Positions 7,577 through 16,581 of a stretch of 30,339 nt of DNA are shown here, one piece after another. The position numbers and the translations under genes are program-made. The first letter of the stretch is position 1; each line of letters opens with the position of its first letter. The DNA is from Nitrospira bacterium HGW-Nitrospira-1. Its GTDB lineage: Bacteria; Nitrospirota; Thermodesulfovibrionia; Thermodesulfovibrionales; UBA6898. Below the pieces are notes generated by a model, which saw only the letters and a list, made by a program, of their open reading frames with translations, did no database searches and had not been told where the DNA came from. The DNA lies in assembly GCA_002839535.1 (NCBI GenBank), contig PGYF01000005.1, forward strand, positions 1 to 30,339, given 5' to 3'.

Positions 7577-9497
7577 CTCCGAAATGTTTTACATTTTTTC
7601 TAAGCAGGTCCTTAATCTTTTTGTGATCTGCAGAACCGGCTATTGCTGTCTTAAATTCTTCCAGAATATTTTCAACTTCTTCTTTGGAGAATTTTTCACT
7701 GTTTTTAGCTATAAAAACCTTCTCGTGTCTGCTTGCAACAGTTCCCTCATGGGCTGTGAGTATTTCTTCAAAAAGTTTCTCGCCGGGTCTCATTCCTGTA
7801 AATTTAATTTCAATGTCCCTGTAAGGCATTAATCCATTCAATCGTATTAACTCCTCTGCAAGTTTAATAATCTTTACAGGCTCTCCCATATCAAGGACAA
7901 GCACCTCGCCGCCTTCTCCTATTGCCGACGCCTGCAGAACAAGGGAGACCGCCTCCGGTATAGTCATAAAGTATCTCTGCATATCCTTGTGTGTCACTGT
8001 CAAGGCGTCCCCGTTTTTTAACTGTTCAAGAAACATGGGCAGGACACTCCCGCGGCTGCCGAGGACATTCCCAAACCGAACTGATATGAATTCTGTTTTC
8101 CTTTGCCCTTCACTGCCGTTAAATGCGCAGCAAATATGTTCCGCCATTCTCTTTGTAGCTCCCATAATGCTTGTTGGCCTGACAGCCTTATCCGTTGAAA
8201 TCACAATAAACTTTTCCGCGTCGTATCTGCTTGCAGCATCTGCGAGGTTATATGTTCCAAACATATTTGTCTTTACAGCTTCTTCCGGATTATGCTCCAT
8301 CATTGGAACATGCTTATATGCGGCTGCATGAAAGACAATCTGAGGCCTTAAGTTCTTAAATATCGCTTTTACTTTTTCTTCATCAAGTATGTTCCCAACC
8401 GTAAAACATACCTTCTCTTTAAGGTCTGGGAATGCCTTCCGGACTTTTAATTCCATATTATGCAGCGCTGTCTCGTCTATATCAAAAAGCATAAGCCCTG
8501 ATGGATTAAATCCGCACACCTGCATGACTATTTCTGATCCTATGCTTCCGCCTGCGCCGCTGATAAAAACAGTCTTATGTTGTAAAAGCTCCTTGATCTC
8601 TTTATAATCGACCTTGACCATCTGCCTGCCGATAAGGTCTTCAATCTTTAAGTCTTCAAGGGTTTTTATATTTATGTCAGGCTTATGAAAGTCATATATC
8701 TTTGGAACAATTTTAATGGTTTTTATTCCACATTCCCTTGCGTCATCATACATCCTTCTCAAGTCTTTATGGTTTAAAGACGGTATGGCTATAATCACCG
8801 CTTCAATTGCATATTTTCTTACAACAGCTTTTAATTTATCGGCCTTTGCCAGAACTTTTACTCTATGAATGTATGTTCCGAGTTTTCTGCTGTCATCATC
8901 AAGCAACCCTATTGGATAAAACAGCGAATTTTCCTGTTTGGCTATATCCCTCAGCACCATTTCTCCTGTATTGCCTGCGCCGATAATTATCGTTCTTAAA
9001 CCTTGTTTAAGATTTCTCTTATTGCGAACAAGCTCAAGGTAAAACCTTTTAGATATTCTGAGCCCGGAAATTAATAGAATGGATATACCCAAATCAATCA
9101 GGAAAATGCTCCTTGGGAATCCTGTAGAAACAGGACTTAAAAAGCGCTCCGTGAGGGCAAAAAAATTCAAAGGCGAGGGAACCAAAAATAAAACTACCAA
9201 AACTAATTCCGAAACAATAACCGCGCTTACAATATTAAACAATTCATTAATGCCGACCTGCCTCCATGTAATCCTGTAAACCCTGAATATGCCGAAGGAT
9301 ACCAGTTTAACGATAATAAAAAAAGGCAATGCCTTTAAGACCATGGCATTATAAACTTCACTCAGGGCAAATTCAAAACGAAGGAGAAAAGAAAGATACA
9401 GAGAAAGGATAATAATTAGAATATCCGAGAGAATAAAGAAGAGCGAGCGCTTAAACGAGGAGGGATATAAAAGATTTGGAATATATTGTTTCAGCAT
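7554..9497 (-). CDS. Membrane-bound UDP-GlcNAc 4,6-dehydratase (PglF/WbpM/WreV-like)
   Basis: A 647-residue nucleotide-sugar 4,6-dehydratase of the large membrane type. The first 150 residues contain about four hydrophobic helices. A CoA-binding-like Rossmann domain follows with GAGNTG (173-178), and the catalytic SDR domain has GAGGSIG (314-320), STDKAVRP (434-441) and the MGATKR segment with K449. These enzymes convert UDP-D-GlcNAc to UDP-4-keto-6-deoxy-GlcNAc, the precursor of QuiNAc, FucNAc and bacillosamine. Length matches PglF/WbpM/FlaA1. The start codon follows directly after the stop of the initiating transferase gene, and the next gene but one is the matching 4-reductase. Complete by sequence. 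Confidence 0.93.
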   Translation of the reverse strand: MLKQYIPNLLYPSSFKRSLFFILSDILIIILSLYLSFLLRFEFALSEVYNAMVLKALPFFIIVKLVSFGIFRVYRITWRQVGINELFNIVSAVIVSELVLVVLFLVPSPLNFFALTERFLSPVSTGFPRSIFLIDLGISILLISGLRISKRFYLELVRNKRNLKQGLRTIIIGAGNTGEMVLRDIAKQENSLFYPIGLLDDDSRKLGTYIHRVKVLAKADKLKAVVRKYAIEAVIIAIPSLNHKDLRRMYDDARECGIKTIKIVPKIYDFHKPDINIKTLEDLKIEDLIGRQMVKVDYKEIKELLQHKTVFISGAGGSIGSEIVMQVCGFNPSGLMLFDIDETALHNMELKVRKAFPDLKEKVCFTVGNILDEEKVKAIFKNLRPQIVFHAAAYKHVPMMEHNPEEAVKTNMFGTYNLADAASRYDAEKFIVISTDKAVRPTSIMGATKRMAEHICCAFNGSEGQRKTEFISVRFGNVLGSRGSVLPMFLEQLKNGDALTVTHKDMQRYFMTIPEAVSLVLQASAIGEGGEVLVLDMGEPVKIIKLAEELIRLNGLMPYRDIEIKFTGMRPGEKLFEEILTAHEGTVASRHEKVFIAKNSEKFSKEEVENILEEFKTAIAGSADHKKIKDLLRKNVKHFGDDFIGRL

Positions 9498-10058
9498 TTA
9501 ATGTTTTATGCCGGCGCTGCCGGCAACCTTAAAAATAGTCAGCCACAATATTTTAATATCAAAAAAAAATGACCTGCGCTTCATATAGTATTCATCAAAA
9601 TCAACTTTGACCGGAATCGGGATATCATCCCGGCCATTTATCTGCGCCCAGCCGGTAAGTCCTGGAGTAAGCTTATGAACTCCCTTCATCGTTCTGAGGT
9701 CAATTAAATCATGCTGATTAAATAGGGCAGGCCTCGGCCCAACAAAGCTCATATCTCCCTTAAGTATACTGCAAAGCTGCGGCAATTCATCAAGACTCGT
9801 TTTTCTTAAAAACTTTCCTGCTTTAGTTAAAAACTGCTCAGGATTTTCTAAAAGATGCGTCGCAACCGGTGCGGTGTCTATTTTCATAGTGCGGAATTTA
9901 GGCATTTTAAAAATTGTATTGTCAATGCCAACCCTGTCAGACCAGTGCAGCGCCGACCCTTCTGACGTTATTTTAATTATAATTGTAATTACTGCTATTG
10001 GCAGTGCAAAAATGCACAGAAACAGCAAAGCCATCACAACATCAAATATTCTTTTCAT
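9498..10058 (-). CDS. Undecaprenyl-phosphate sugar-1-phosphate transferase (PglC/WreU-like)
   Basis: A 186-residue small monotopic phosphoglycosyl transferase, the length of PglC rather than of the larger WbaP. It has one N-terminal hydrophobic re-entrant helix (about 5-28), the KFRTMKID segment, the catalytic Asp-Glu pair in TSLDELPQL, then MSFVGPRPAL and TPGLTGWAQINGR. It should move a 6-deoxy-HexNAc-1-phosphate from the UDP sugar onto undecaprenyl phosphate at the inner membrane, starting each glycan repeat. The flanking dehydratase and reductase suggest QuiNAc-1-P or FucNAc-1-P as substrate, as in Rhizobium etli WreU or Pseudomonas WbpL systems. It overlaps the reductase gene by 17 bases. 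Confidence 0.92.
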   Translation of the reverse strand: MKRIFDVVMALLFLCIFALPIAVITIIIKITSEGSALHWSDRVGIDNTIFKMPKFRTMKIDTAPVATHLLENPEQFLTKAGKFLRKTSLDELPQLCSILKGDMSFVGPRPALFNQHDLIDLRTMKGVHKLTPGLTGWAQINGRDDIPIPVKVDFDEYYMKRRSFFFDIKILWLTIFKVAGSAGIKH

Positions 10059-11010
10059 TTGATATGAACCAGTCAGCTGTCATTTTAAGCCCCTGCTCCA
10101 TTGTGAATGGCGGAGTCCAGCTTAACTCTCTGCGTATTTTAGCGCTGTCAATCTGCAAAGAGCCTGTTAATCGCTCAATCTCAGCACTTTTGCCTATAAT
10201 CTTTCCAATCATTTTCAAAAGAGACAGCGGACATGGAAATAGTCTCGCTTTTTTACCCATTGCACAAGATATCATTCTTATTAATTCAGGGGTAGAAACA
10301 TCCTGCCCGTCGCTCACTAAATAGGTCTGATTAGCGGCGTTTGGATGCTCAATACACCTTATTATTGCATCTACAAGATTGCCTATATAAATAAAGCTTC
10401 TCCTGTTATTTACCATAGACAGAGGCGATGGAATATTTTTATTTACCATGTCAAGCAAACGCAGAAAATTCGCTTTGACACCAGTACCATATACAAGAGG
10501 CAAGCGCAGTATAACAACCTGCAATCGTGTTTTCTGTGCAATCCGATGGAGGATCAGTTCAGCCTCCCACTTGGAAATAGCATAATACCCTTCAGGGTTT
10601 GGGATATCACTCTCGGAAAAAGGTACGTCTCCTGTTATTTCACCATTAACTTTTACGGTACTTAAGAAAATAAAGCGTTTAACACCTGTCTTTGCTGCCA
10701 TACGTGCCAGACGCTCCGTCCCAGCAACATTCACCTCACGAAATGCGGTAAGTGGGTCAGTAGCTGTATCTTTCATCACATGCACCCTCGCGGCTAAGTG
10801 GACAACGGTATCCACTCCAGCCAAGGCATCTGACCAATCAATGCCTGCACCGATTGATTTTATCTGAACAACTTCAATCCCGTCAGACAGAGTGGCCGCT
10901 TGTTTCACAGACCTGATAGTTCCTCGTACCTGCCAGCCGGAAGCAGCCATTTTTCTCGCCAACGCATTACCTGCAAAGCCTGTAACACCTGTAATGAGAG
11001 CAGAACGCAA
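10042..11010 (-). CDS. NAD(P)-dependent sugar 4-reductase (WbpV/WreQ-like SDR)
   Basis: A 322-residue extended SDR. It has the Rossmann motif GVTGFAG (8-14), the FLSTVKVNGE active-site strand, YAISKWEAE (YxxxK) and VILRLPLVYGTGVKANFLR. WbpV, WbpK and WreQ proteins of this type reduce UDP-4-keto-6-deoxy-GlcNAc to UDP-D-QuiNAc or UDP-D-FucNAc. The match is supported by the adjacent PglC-like and PglF-like genes. Which epimer is formed cannot be told by eye. The start is a TTG at 11008-11010, chosen because GGGAGT lies just upstream, within the end of the preceding GT4 gene, five bases away. Confidence 0.88.
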   Translation of the reverse strand: MRSALITGVTGFAGNALARKMAASGWQVRGTIRSVKQAATLSDGIEVVQIKSIGAGIDWSDALAGVDTVVHLAARVHVMKDTATDPLTAFREVNVAGTERLARMAAKTGVKRFIFLSTVKVNGEITGDVPFSESDIPNPEGYYAISKWEAELILHRIAQKTRLQVVILRLPLVYGTGVKANFLRLLDMVNKNIPSPLSMVNNRRSFIYIGNLVDAIIRCIEHPNAANQTYLVSDGQDVSTPELIRMISCAMGKKARLFPCPLSLLKMIGKIIGKSAEIERLTGSLQIDSAKIRRELSWTPPFTMEQGLKMTADWFISNEKNI

Positions 11011-11015
11011 CTAAT

Positions 11016-12242
11016 TTACTCCCTTTTTAGTAATTCTTGCATCCACAACTGCAATCGATCAATCAACATATTGCGTTCAAAATTTATTAAATAAAATTCT
11101 CGCCCATGTTTACCCATATTTTCAAGTTCTGATTTAGGCATCTTATACATCTCAAGAACAGCTTCTGCCAAAGCGTGTGAATCCCCTGCGGGGCAGGATA
11201 GTCCTGCTTTAGATTCTTCAATCAGGCGGCCACATTCACCATCAAGCACCGCAATTATTGGTTTACCGCACGCCAAATATGATTGCACTTTTGCAGGTAT
11301 CGTCAGCGCGAAGATGGGATCCTTTTTAAGAGCAACCAGCATAACATCCGCCATGGCATAAAAAGCAGGCATGGATGCGAGAGGATATCGCCCCAACAAA
11401 CGGACTGTTTTACCTAACACCCTGATTTCAACCTGTTCCCGCACCCATGGAAGCAAGCAACCGTCTCCAACGATCATCCAGTGAATATCGCCGTGCTCTT
11501 TCAGAAGTTCTGCCGCGCGCAGGATCGTTTCAAAATCCTGTGCCGCACCAATATTACCGGCAAACATCACACGAAATCCTTTGGGAAACTTAATATGTTC
11601 CATCTCTCCCGCGCACTCTGCGGCACTGTCGAATATTGCCTCCGCACTGTTTGGGAAATATTCTATTTTTGAACGATCAACACCTGTCCGAACAATAGCA
11701 TCGATAAAGGACCTGGATTGTACCAGGATGCGATCACAATGAGAATAAATAAACCGCACCAACATTTCCACGGCTTTCATGATGCTTTTGGAATGAACCG
11801 CGCCAGTTGCGGAAAGACTTTCCGGCCAGAGATCCTGAACCCAGAACATGATAGGTGCGGATTTCAATTTTTTCATGATGATAGCCGGCAGCCCTACGGT
11901 TATCGGAGATGGCTCATATACAAAAATCACATCATACGCATCGCAACATTTTATCGGACCCAGCAGGCTCGCAATTAATGCGAAGGAGAAATAATTCAAC
12001 ACCAGTCGAATACCCCCCCCCCTACCCCTGGGAAGCAAGGGCACACGAACAACTTTAATGCCTTTGTAATTCTCTGTTTTCTGTCGTGTAAAGCCATATC
12101 CCGGAAGGAATTTTCCTCCGGGATAGTTAGGAATACCCGTTAAAACAGTAACCTGATGCCCTCTTTCGGCCATCGTCGCTGCAAGTTCATTGATTCGAAA
12201 TTCTTCCGGCCAGAAATATTGTGTGACGATGAGAATATTCAC
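11016..12242 (-). CDS. Glycosyltransferase family 4 (WbuB-like, probable L-FucNAc/L-QuiNAc transferase)
   Basis: A 408-residue GT4 protein of the WbuB/WcaI type. It starts MNILIVTQYFWPEEFRINEL and continues with VTVLTGIPNYPGGKF. The donor domain has VMFAGNIGAAQDFETILRAA, WMIVGDG and PAKVQSYLACGKPIIAVLDG. In E. coli O26-type clusters the same family sits directly after the fnlABC genes and is assigned as the amino-deoxysugar transferase, matching its place here beside the 2-epimerase. The start is GTG at 12240-12242, directly after the epimerase stop codon. A G10 homopolymer on the coding strand (12013-12022) encodes the glycine run near residues 74-77 and is a possible slippage site. Confidence 0.88.
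   Translation of the reverse strand: MNILIVTQYFWPEEFRINELAATMAERGHQVTVLTGIPNYPGGKFLPGYGFTRQKTENYKGIKVVRVPLLPRGRGGGIRLVLNYFSFALIASLLGPIKCCDAYDVIFVYEPSPITVGLPAIIMKKLKSAPIMFWVQDLWPESLSATGAVHSKSIMKAVEMLVRFIYSHCDRILVQSRSFIDAIVRTGVDRSKIEYFPNSAEAIFDSAAECAGEMEHIKFPKGFRVMFAGNIGAAQDFETILRAAELLKEHGDIHWMIVGDGCLLPWVREQVEIRVLGKTVRLLGRYPLASMPAFYAMADVMLVALKKDPIFALTIPAKVQSYLACGKPIIAVLDGECGRLIEESKAGLSCPAGDSHALAEAVLEMYKMPKSELENMGKHGREFYLINFERNMLIDRLQLWMQELLKRE
12013..12022. repeat. C10/G10 homopolymer inside the WbuB-like glycosyltransferase
   Basis: Ten consecutive C on the plus strand are ten G on the coding strand, about 220 bases after the start codon. Tracts of this length are prone to slippage. A change of one base would truncate the protein early. 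As given, the frame is open. Confidence 0.9.
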
Positions 12243-13376
12243 CTAAACAGGCTTCTTCCAGACATTTCTGTTAACATAATCGGTATAGCTCAAAATGATG
12301 CGTAATACTTTTTTCGAAACGTTTTCCACATCATAATCCCGGACCAGCCTGAATTGCCTCTTATCCTTCGAGTGTTGAGCGGTTACAACATGGATGGATT
12401 CCATGACCTTCTCCGCCTTCAGACCGCACATGATCAAAACGCCTTCATCCATGCCCTCTGGCCGCTCATGCGCCTGACGGATAGTCACTGCCGGGAAGTT
12501 AAGGATGGATGATTCCTCTGTAATAGTGCCGCTATCAGAGACAACGCAGAAGGCATACATCTGAAGTTTTACATAATCCAAAAAACCAGGGGGTTTCAAA
12601 AACTGAATGCGGTGATCCAGTTCTTTCATGTCAAGGCTTTCCATGCGATTTCTGGTTCGTGGATGGGTGGATACGATCAACGGCAAGCTGTACTTTTCCG
12701 CCATCGCCTTTAGTGTTGCCATCAGATCGGAAAAATTGACATCATTGTCAATATTCTCTTCCCGATGGGCGCTGACCACAAAATAATGCCCCGGCTCCAC
12801 CTGCAATCGGTCCAATATATCCGATGCGTCTATCTGCTTTCGGTAATAGGTCAGCACTTCTTTCATGGGTGAGCCGGTTTTGATGACCGTTTCCGGTTTC
12901 AGACCTTCTGCCAGCAGGTAACGCCGCGCATGTTCCGTATAAGGCAAATTAATGTCGCTTGTGTGATCAATTATTTTACGATTGATTTCTTCCGGCACCC
13001 TCTGATCAAAGCATCGGTTGCCGGCTTCCATATGAAAGATGGGAATCTTACGCCGTTTGGCTGCAATGGCGGAAAGGCAACTGTTCGTATCGCCCAGCAG
13101 AAGAAAGGCGTCCGGACATGCCTTTGCCAGCAAATCATCCGTACGGGCAATGACGTTTCCAATGGTATGGGCGGCATTTTCACCAGCGGCATCCAGGAAG
13201 TAATCCGGTTTCCGAATCTCCAACTGCTGAAAAAAAATCTCGTTCAGTTCATAATCATAGTTTTGACCGGAATGCACCAAAATGTGCTCCGTATGTTCAT
13301 CGAGCTCGTGAATCACTCTGCTTAATTTGATGATTTCCGGTCGGGTTCCGACAATGGTCAATACCTTGAATGCCAT
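12243..13376 (-). CDS. wecB: UDP-HexNAc 2-epimerase (WecB/FnlC/WbvD-like)
   Basis: A 377-residue non-hydrolysing UDP-N-acetylglucosamine 2-epimerase family protein. Family marks include VLTIVGTRPEIIKLSRVI at the start, VHSGQNYDYELNEIFF, LLGDTNSCLSAIAAKRRKIP, the active-site run FHMEAGNRCFDQRVPEEINR, VVSAHREENID and VSDSGTITEES. In this company (FnlA-like and RmlD-like genes upstream, WbuB-like GT downstream) it most likely epimerises C2 of a 6-deoxy-L-HexNAc nucleotide, the last step to UDP-L-QuiNAc or UDP-L-FucNAc, rather than making ManNAc. wecB is a family label. It is separated from the reductase gene by 27 bases. Confidence 0.92.
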   Translation of the reverse strand: MAFKVLTIVGTRPEIIKLSRVIHELDEHTEHILVHSGQNYDYELNEIFFQQLEIRKPDYFLDAAGENAAHTIGNVIARTDDLLAKACPDAFLLLGDTNSCLSAIAAKRRKIPIFHMEAGNRCFDQRVPEEINRKIIDHTSDINLPYTEHARRYLLAEGLKPETVIKTGSPMKEVLTYYRKQIDASDILDRLQVEPGHYFVVSAHREENIDNDVNFSDLMATLKAMAEKYSLPLIVSTHPRTRNRMESLDMKELDHRIQFLKPPGFLDYVKLQMYAFCVVSDSGTITEESSILNFPAVTIRQAHERPEGMDEGVLIMCGLKAEKVMESIHVVTAQHSKDKRQFRLVRDYDVENVSKKVLRIILSYTDYVNRNVWKKPV

Positions 13377-13403
13377 ACTCTGCCTGCCTTCCCTCTTAAA
13401 ACT

Positions 13404-14303
13404 TTATGAGATGTAAAATCTGTTGTTCGCGATAAAATCGCGGTGCATCACCTCGACCAGTTTATCCCACGAAGGCGGCTGATACCCGGTCGCCTTACGG
13501 AAAACGGTCGAATCCAGGGACTGATCATGCACAAAATCGTCGTAAGGTTCAATCTCGATCTCCTTGCCATACCGTACCGCGATTAGACAGAGCAGATCGT
13601 ACTTGGAAATCGGTTCCGAAGAAACATTATAGACACCGCTCAGTTCAGAATTCGGCAACACATAATCATGAATGATCCTGGCAAGCTCAATCGTAGGAAA
13701 ACCCGAGTAAATGGCTTTGCGGAAGCCGCGAGCCTTCTTGTCTTGAGCAAGAAACCACTCAAGCAGCCCGTATTTTCCTTTCAATTCGTGCCCGATTATG
13801 GATGTCCGCAGGGTCACACAGTGGGGATAACTGATCTCCCCTAAAAATTTTGTCCTGCCATACAGATCCTTTGCATTAGAGTGATCCTTTTCCGAATACA
13901 TGCCTTTTCTCCCATCAAAAACACAGTCCGTACTGATATGAATAAGCCGGGCTCCGGCAGTTTGGCTGATGAGAGAAATGCGATGCGGAAGCAGCGCATT
14001 AACGGTAATCGCCGTAAGCGGATCATCGGCAAGGGGGAGTTGCTTAACAATACCGATGCAGTTGATGACAACATCCGGCTGGACAGAGGCTAACGCACGA
14101 ATGATGCTGTCAAAATAATTAGCATCAACGCTGTCCGGGAGGAACCGGGCAAGCAAATCATCCGGAAAGCACTTTTGCAACCCAGACAAACTTCGAGTAG
14201 TGGCATACACATCATATTCAGGGAAAGCAGAAAAATACCGTAGTAATAAGTGACCTAACATACCGGTGCCACCGAGAATTAAAATCTTTTGCTTTTTGCT
14301 CAT
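13404..14303 (-). CDS. RmlD-like 4-keto-sugar reductase (WbvR-type)
   Basis: A 299-residue SDR of the RmlD substrate-binding family. It has the Rossmann motif ILGGTGMLGHLL, then VVINCIGIVKQ, the active-site strand ISTDCVFDGRKGMYSE and LYGRTKFLGE (YxxxK). It has RmlD length and lacks the extra C-terminal cupin domain of FnlB/WbjC reductases, so the WbvB-WbvR-WbvD route (UDP-L-RhaNAc to UDP-L-QuiNAc) fits better than the FnlABC route to L-FucNAc. That choice is inferred from length and context. GAGGAT lies upstream of the ATG. Confidence 0.87.
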   Translation of the reverse strand: MSKKQKILILGGTGMLGHLLLRYFSAFPEYDVYATTRSLSGLQKCFPDDLLARFLPDSVDANYFDSIIRALASVQPDVVINCIGIVKQLPLADDPLTAITVNALLPHRISLISQTAGARLIHISTDCVFDGRKGMYSEKDHSNAKDLYGRTKFLGEISYPHCVTLRTSIIGHELKGKYGLLEWFLAQDKKARGFRKAIYSGFPTIELARIIHDYVLPNSELSGVYNVSSEPISKYDLLCLIAVRYGKEIEIEPYDDFVHDQSLDSTVFRKATGYQPPSWDKLVEVMHRDFIANNRFYIS

Positions 14304-14377
14304 TTAGCCGTTATCCTCATAACAACATTATACCTTAACAGGCAGGCGTCTTCACTTGTGAAGCAACATCAAGAAAA

Positions 14378-15403
14378 TCATAAGGTAATCTCCCCTGTTT
14401 CCAGGGCATTCTTAACAAAATCAAGCTTCAACAACAATTCAATCAGGCCATCCTCATCAAGGCGGCGTGTATTATGAGAGTTATAATCTTCCTGGCCGGA
14501 AACTTTCGCCTCACCCTCGGTGAAATAGCAGGTATAGTTCAGGTCGCGGACATCCGCAGGAATTCTATAATAATCTCCCATGTCTTCCGCACGGGCCATC
14601 TCCTCCCGCGTCAGCAGCGTTTCATAAAGCTTTTCACCATGCCGGGTGCCTATAATGCGGATTTCGTTATCGGCCTTAAAAAGCTTCTTCAATGCTTTTG
14701 TCAGCGTTTCAATAGTCGCCGCCGGCGCTTTCTGGACAAAGACATCACCCGGATTCCCATGCTCAAAGGCATATACGACGAGATCCACTGCATCGTCTAT
14801 GGACATCATAAATCGGGTCATGTTCGGATCAGTGATGGTCAAGGGCTTGCCCGCCAGGATCTGGCTTATGAAAAGGGGAATGACGGAACCACGGGAACCC
14901 ATGACATTGCCGTAACGGGTGCCGCAGAAGATCGTTCCCGAATCCCCGTGGGAACGCGCCCTGGCAATCATGAGCTTTTCCATCAACGCCTTGGACATTC
15001 CCATCGCATTGATAGGATAAACGGCCTTGTCGGTGCTCAGCACGATCATGTTCTTGACGTCGCAGGCCAAGGCCGCCTTCATGGTGTTATCCGCGCCGAT
15101 GGCATTCGTCCGGATCGCCTCCAGGGGGAAAAATTCGCAGGACGGCACCTGCTTGAGGGCTGCCGCATGGAAGACCATATCCACGCCTCGCATGGCAGAA
15201 TGAATGCTGTCATAATCACGAACATTCCCAATATAGAACTTCACCTTGGGATTCCGCAGGGTATTACGCATCTCATCCTGTTTCTTTTCATCACGGGAAA
15301 AAATGCGGATTTCTTTGATTTCGGTTTTCAAGAACCGACGCAGGACAGCGTCGCCAAAAGTTCCGGTACCGCCTGTAATTAAGATGGTTTTATCTGAAAA
15401 CAT
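14378..15403 (-). CDS. fnlA: UDP-GlcNAc 4,6-dehydratase/5-epimerase (FnlA/WbjB/CapE-like)
   Basis: A 341-residue cytoplasmic SDR. It has GGTGTFG (11-17), VFHAAALKQVPSCE, STDKAVYP (123-130), MGMSK with K138, CGTRYGNVMGSRGSV and the C-terminal YNSHNTRRL motif characteristic of the FnlA/WbjB/CapE/WbvB group. These inverting enzymes turn UDP-D-GlcNAc into 4-keto-6-deoxy-L-sugar nucleotides, the first step of UDP-L-FucNAc and UDP-L-QuiNAc synthesis. GGAGG stands six bases before the ATG, one of the best ribosome-binding sites of the cluster. The reductase and epimerase for the next steps follow directly. Confidence 0.93.
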   Translation of the reverse strand: MFSDKTILITGGTGTFGDAVLRRFLKTEIKEIRIFSRDEKKQDEMRNTLRNPKVKFYIGNVRDYDSIHSAMRGVDMVFHAAALKQVPSCEFFPLEAIRTNAIGADNTMKAALACDVKNMIVLSTDKAVYPINAMGMSKALMEKLMIARARSHGDSGTIFCGTRYGNVMGSRGSVIPLFISQILAGKPLTITDPNMTRFMMSIDDAVDLVVYAFEHGNPGDVFVQKAPAATIETLTKALKKLFKADNEIRIIGTRHGEKLYETLLTREEMARAEDMGDYYRIPADVRDLNYTCYFTEGEAKVSGQEDYNSHNTRRLDEDGLIELLLKLDFVKNALETGEITL

Positions 15404-15438
15404 CTCTATCCTCCAAATGACATGTATTGATTGATAAA

Positions 15439-16581
15439 TCAGACAACGGGATTATGCAACATTTTTCGAAAGAGCGTAAGGTAACTTTGGGCAATGATAT
15501 CCCATGAATAATGTATTTCCACATATCGCCTCAAACGTTCTCCCATTTCTCTGATCCTGTCGGCATTTTGCATTATATCCAGTAAACCTTCCGCAATGCC
15601 ATCTTCTGTTGCTGCCACGATACAGCCTCCACCCACTTGACCTAATGCGGGAAAGCCGCACTGATCGGTCATTAGCACCGGTTTCCCACAAATACCGGCT
15701 TCAAGGACTACGATCGACATGGCTTCCTGCCGCGATGGAACAGCGACAAATGACGCCCCGTGATAAGCTGCTGCTTTATCTTTGCCACCTGCATATCCGA
15801 TGAAATGTACTCGTTCGCGCAAGCCCATCCCCCTGACATCGGATTTCAGAGACGCCTCCATCCCGCCATCCGGGCCGGCAAATACCAGATGATAATCCCT
15901 GTGAATAGGTGCGACCCTGCAGAACGCATGCAAAAGGAGATCCGGTCCTTTAATTGGGTTCAGACGCCCGACAAAAAGAATATAGGGAGCATCGCCAAGC
16001 ACGGCTTGATCACGAAATCCCGCAATATCATAATTTTGATAGTCCAGAGGATTGACGCCATTTGGGATAGTGGTTATCTGATCCGGCGTTATACCATAAT
16101 CGGCAAACTGGCTTATTTCATTACCGGCAATGGCAATATGGGCTTGGGCTTGCCGGATAATATTACGACCGATCAGGGCATTATATCCCTTCTTGAGGAG
16201 CCGCGATCTTCCAAAGATCGGCAGCGCACCGGCAGGACAAACGGCATATGGCTTTCCAGCCCGTCTTGCGACAACATAAACAAATGCATTTAAAAATGTC
16301 CAGTGCCCCATCAGGTGGACAATATCGGAGTCTTCAACGACCCTTTTAATTTTTCCGTATGAGAATTTGGGGATGAAGAACCGTTTGAGTAGAGGGGGAA
16401 GGGCGATGACTTTTTCACCTTCCAAAAAATTTTTCCTTTCCGGTGGTAAATTGGTGTCAATCGTTAATACGGAGCATTGGATTCCGTTTGCAACAAGATA
16501 GCGACTCATCTGGAATGTTCTTTCTGCTGTTCCTCCACCAGTGAATGGGTCCATGGTGTGATTGACGTTAAGGATTTTCAT
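15439..16581 (-). CDS. Glycosyltransferase family 4
   Basis: A 380-residue GT-B enzyme. The acceptor domain starts MKILNVNHTMDPFTGGGTAE, with a glycine-rich GGGTAER loop. The donor domain has ILFVGRLNPIKGPDLLLHAF, HLVFAGPDGGMEASLK and a C-terminal EX7E-type run SRQEAMSIVVLEAGICGKPV. It probably extends the O-antigen repeat; its sugar is unknown. Its ATG overlaps the stop of an upstream GT2 remnant as ATGA. It is 35 bases from the FnlA-like gene. Alternative roles within GT4 cannot be separated by eye. Confidence 0.88.
   Translation of the reverse strand: MKILNVNHTMDPFTGGGTAERTFQMSRYLVANGIQCSVLTIDTNLPPERKNFLEGEKVIALPPLLKRFFIPKFSYGKIKRVVEDSDIVHLMGHWTFLNAFVYVVARRAGKPYAVCPAGALPIFGRSRLLKKGYNALIGRNIIRQAQAHIAIAGNEISQFADYGITPDQITTIPNGVNPLDYQNYDIAGFRDQAVLGDAPYILFVGRLNPIKGPDLLLHAFCRVAPIHRDYHLVFAGPDGGMEASLKSDVRGMGLRERVHFIGYAGGKDKAAAYHGASFVAVPSRQEAMSIVVLEAGICGKPVLMTDQCGFPALGQVGGGCIVAATEDGIAEGLLDIMQNADRIREMGERLRRYVEIHYSWDIIAQSYLTLFRKMLHNPVV

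Noticed and set aside
14474..15382. Long plus-strand open frame of 302 codons
   Set aside because: It is wholly antisense to the FnlA-like dehydratase, whose motifs are complete. The plus-strand product shows no family motifs and is a shadow of the GC-rich codon pattern.
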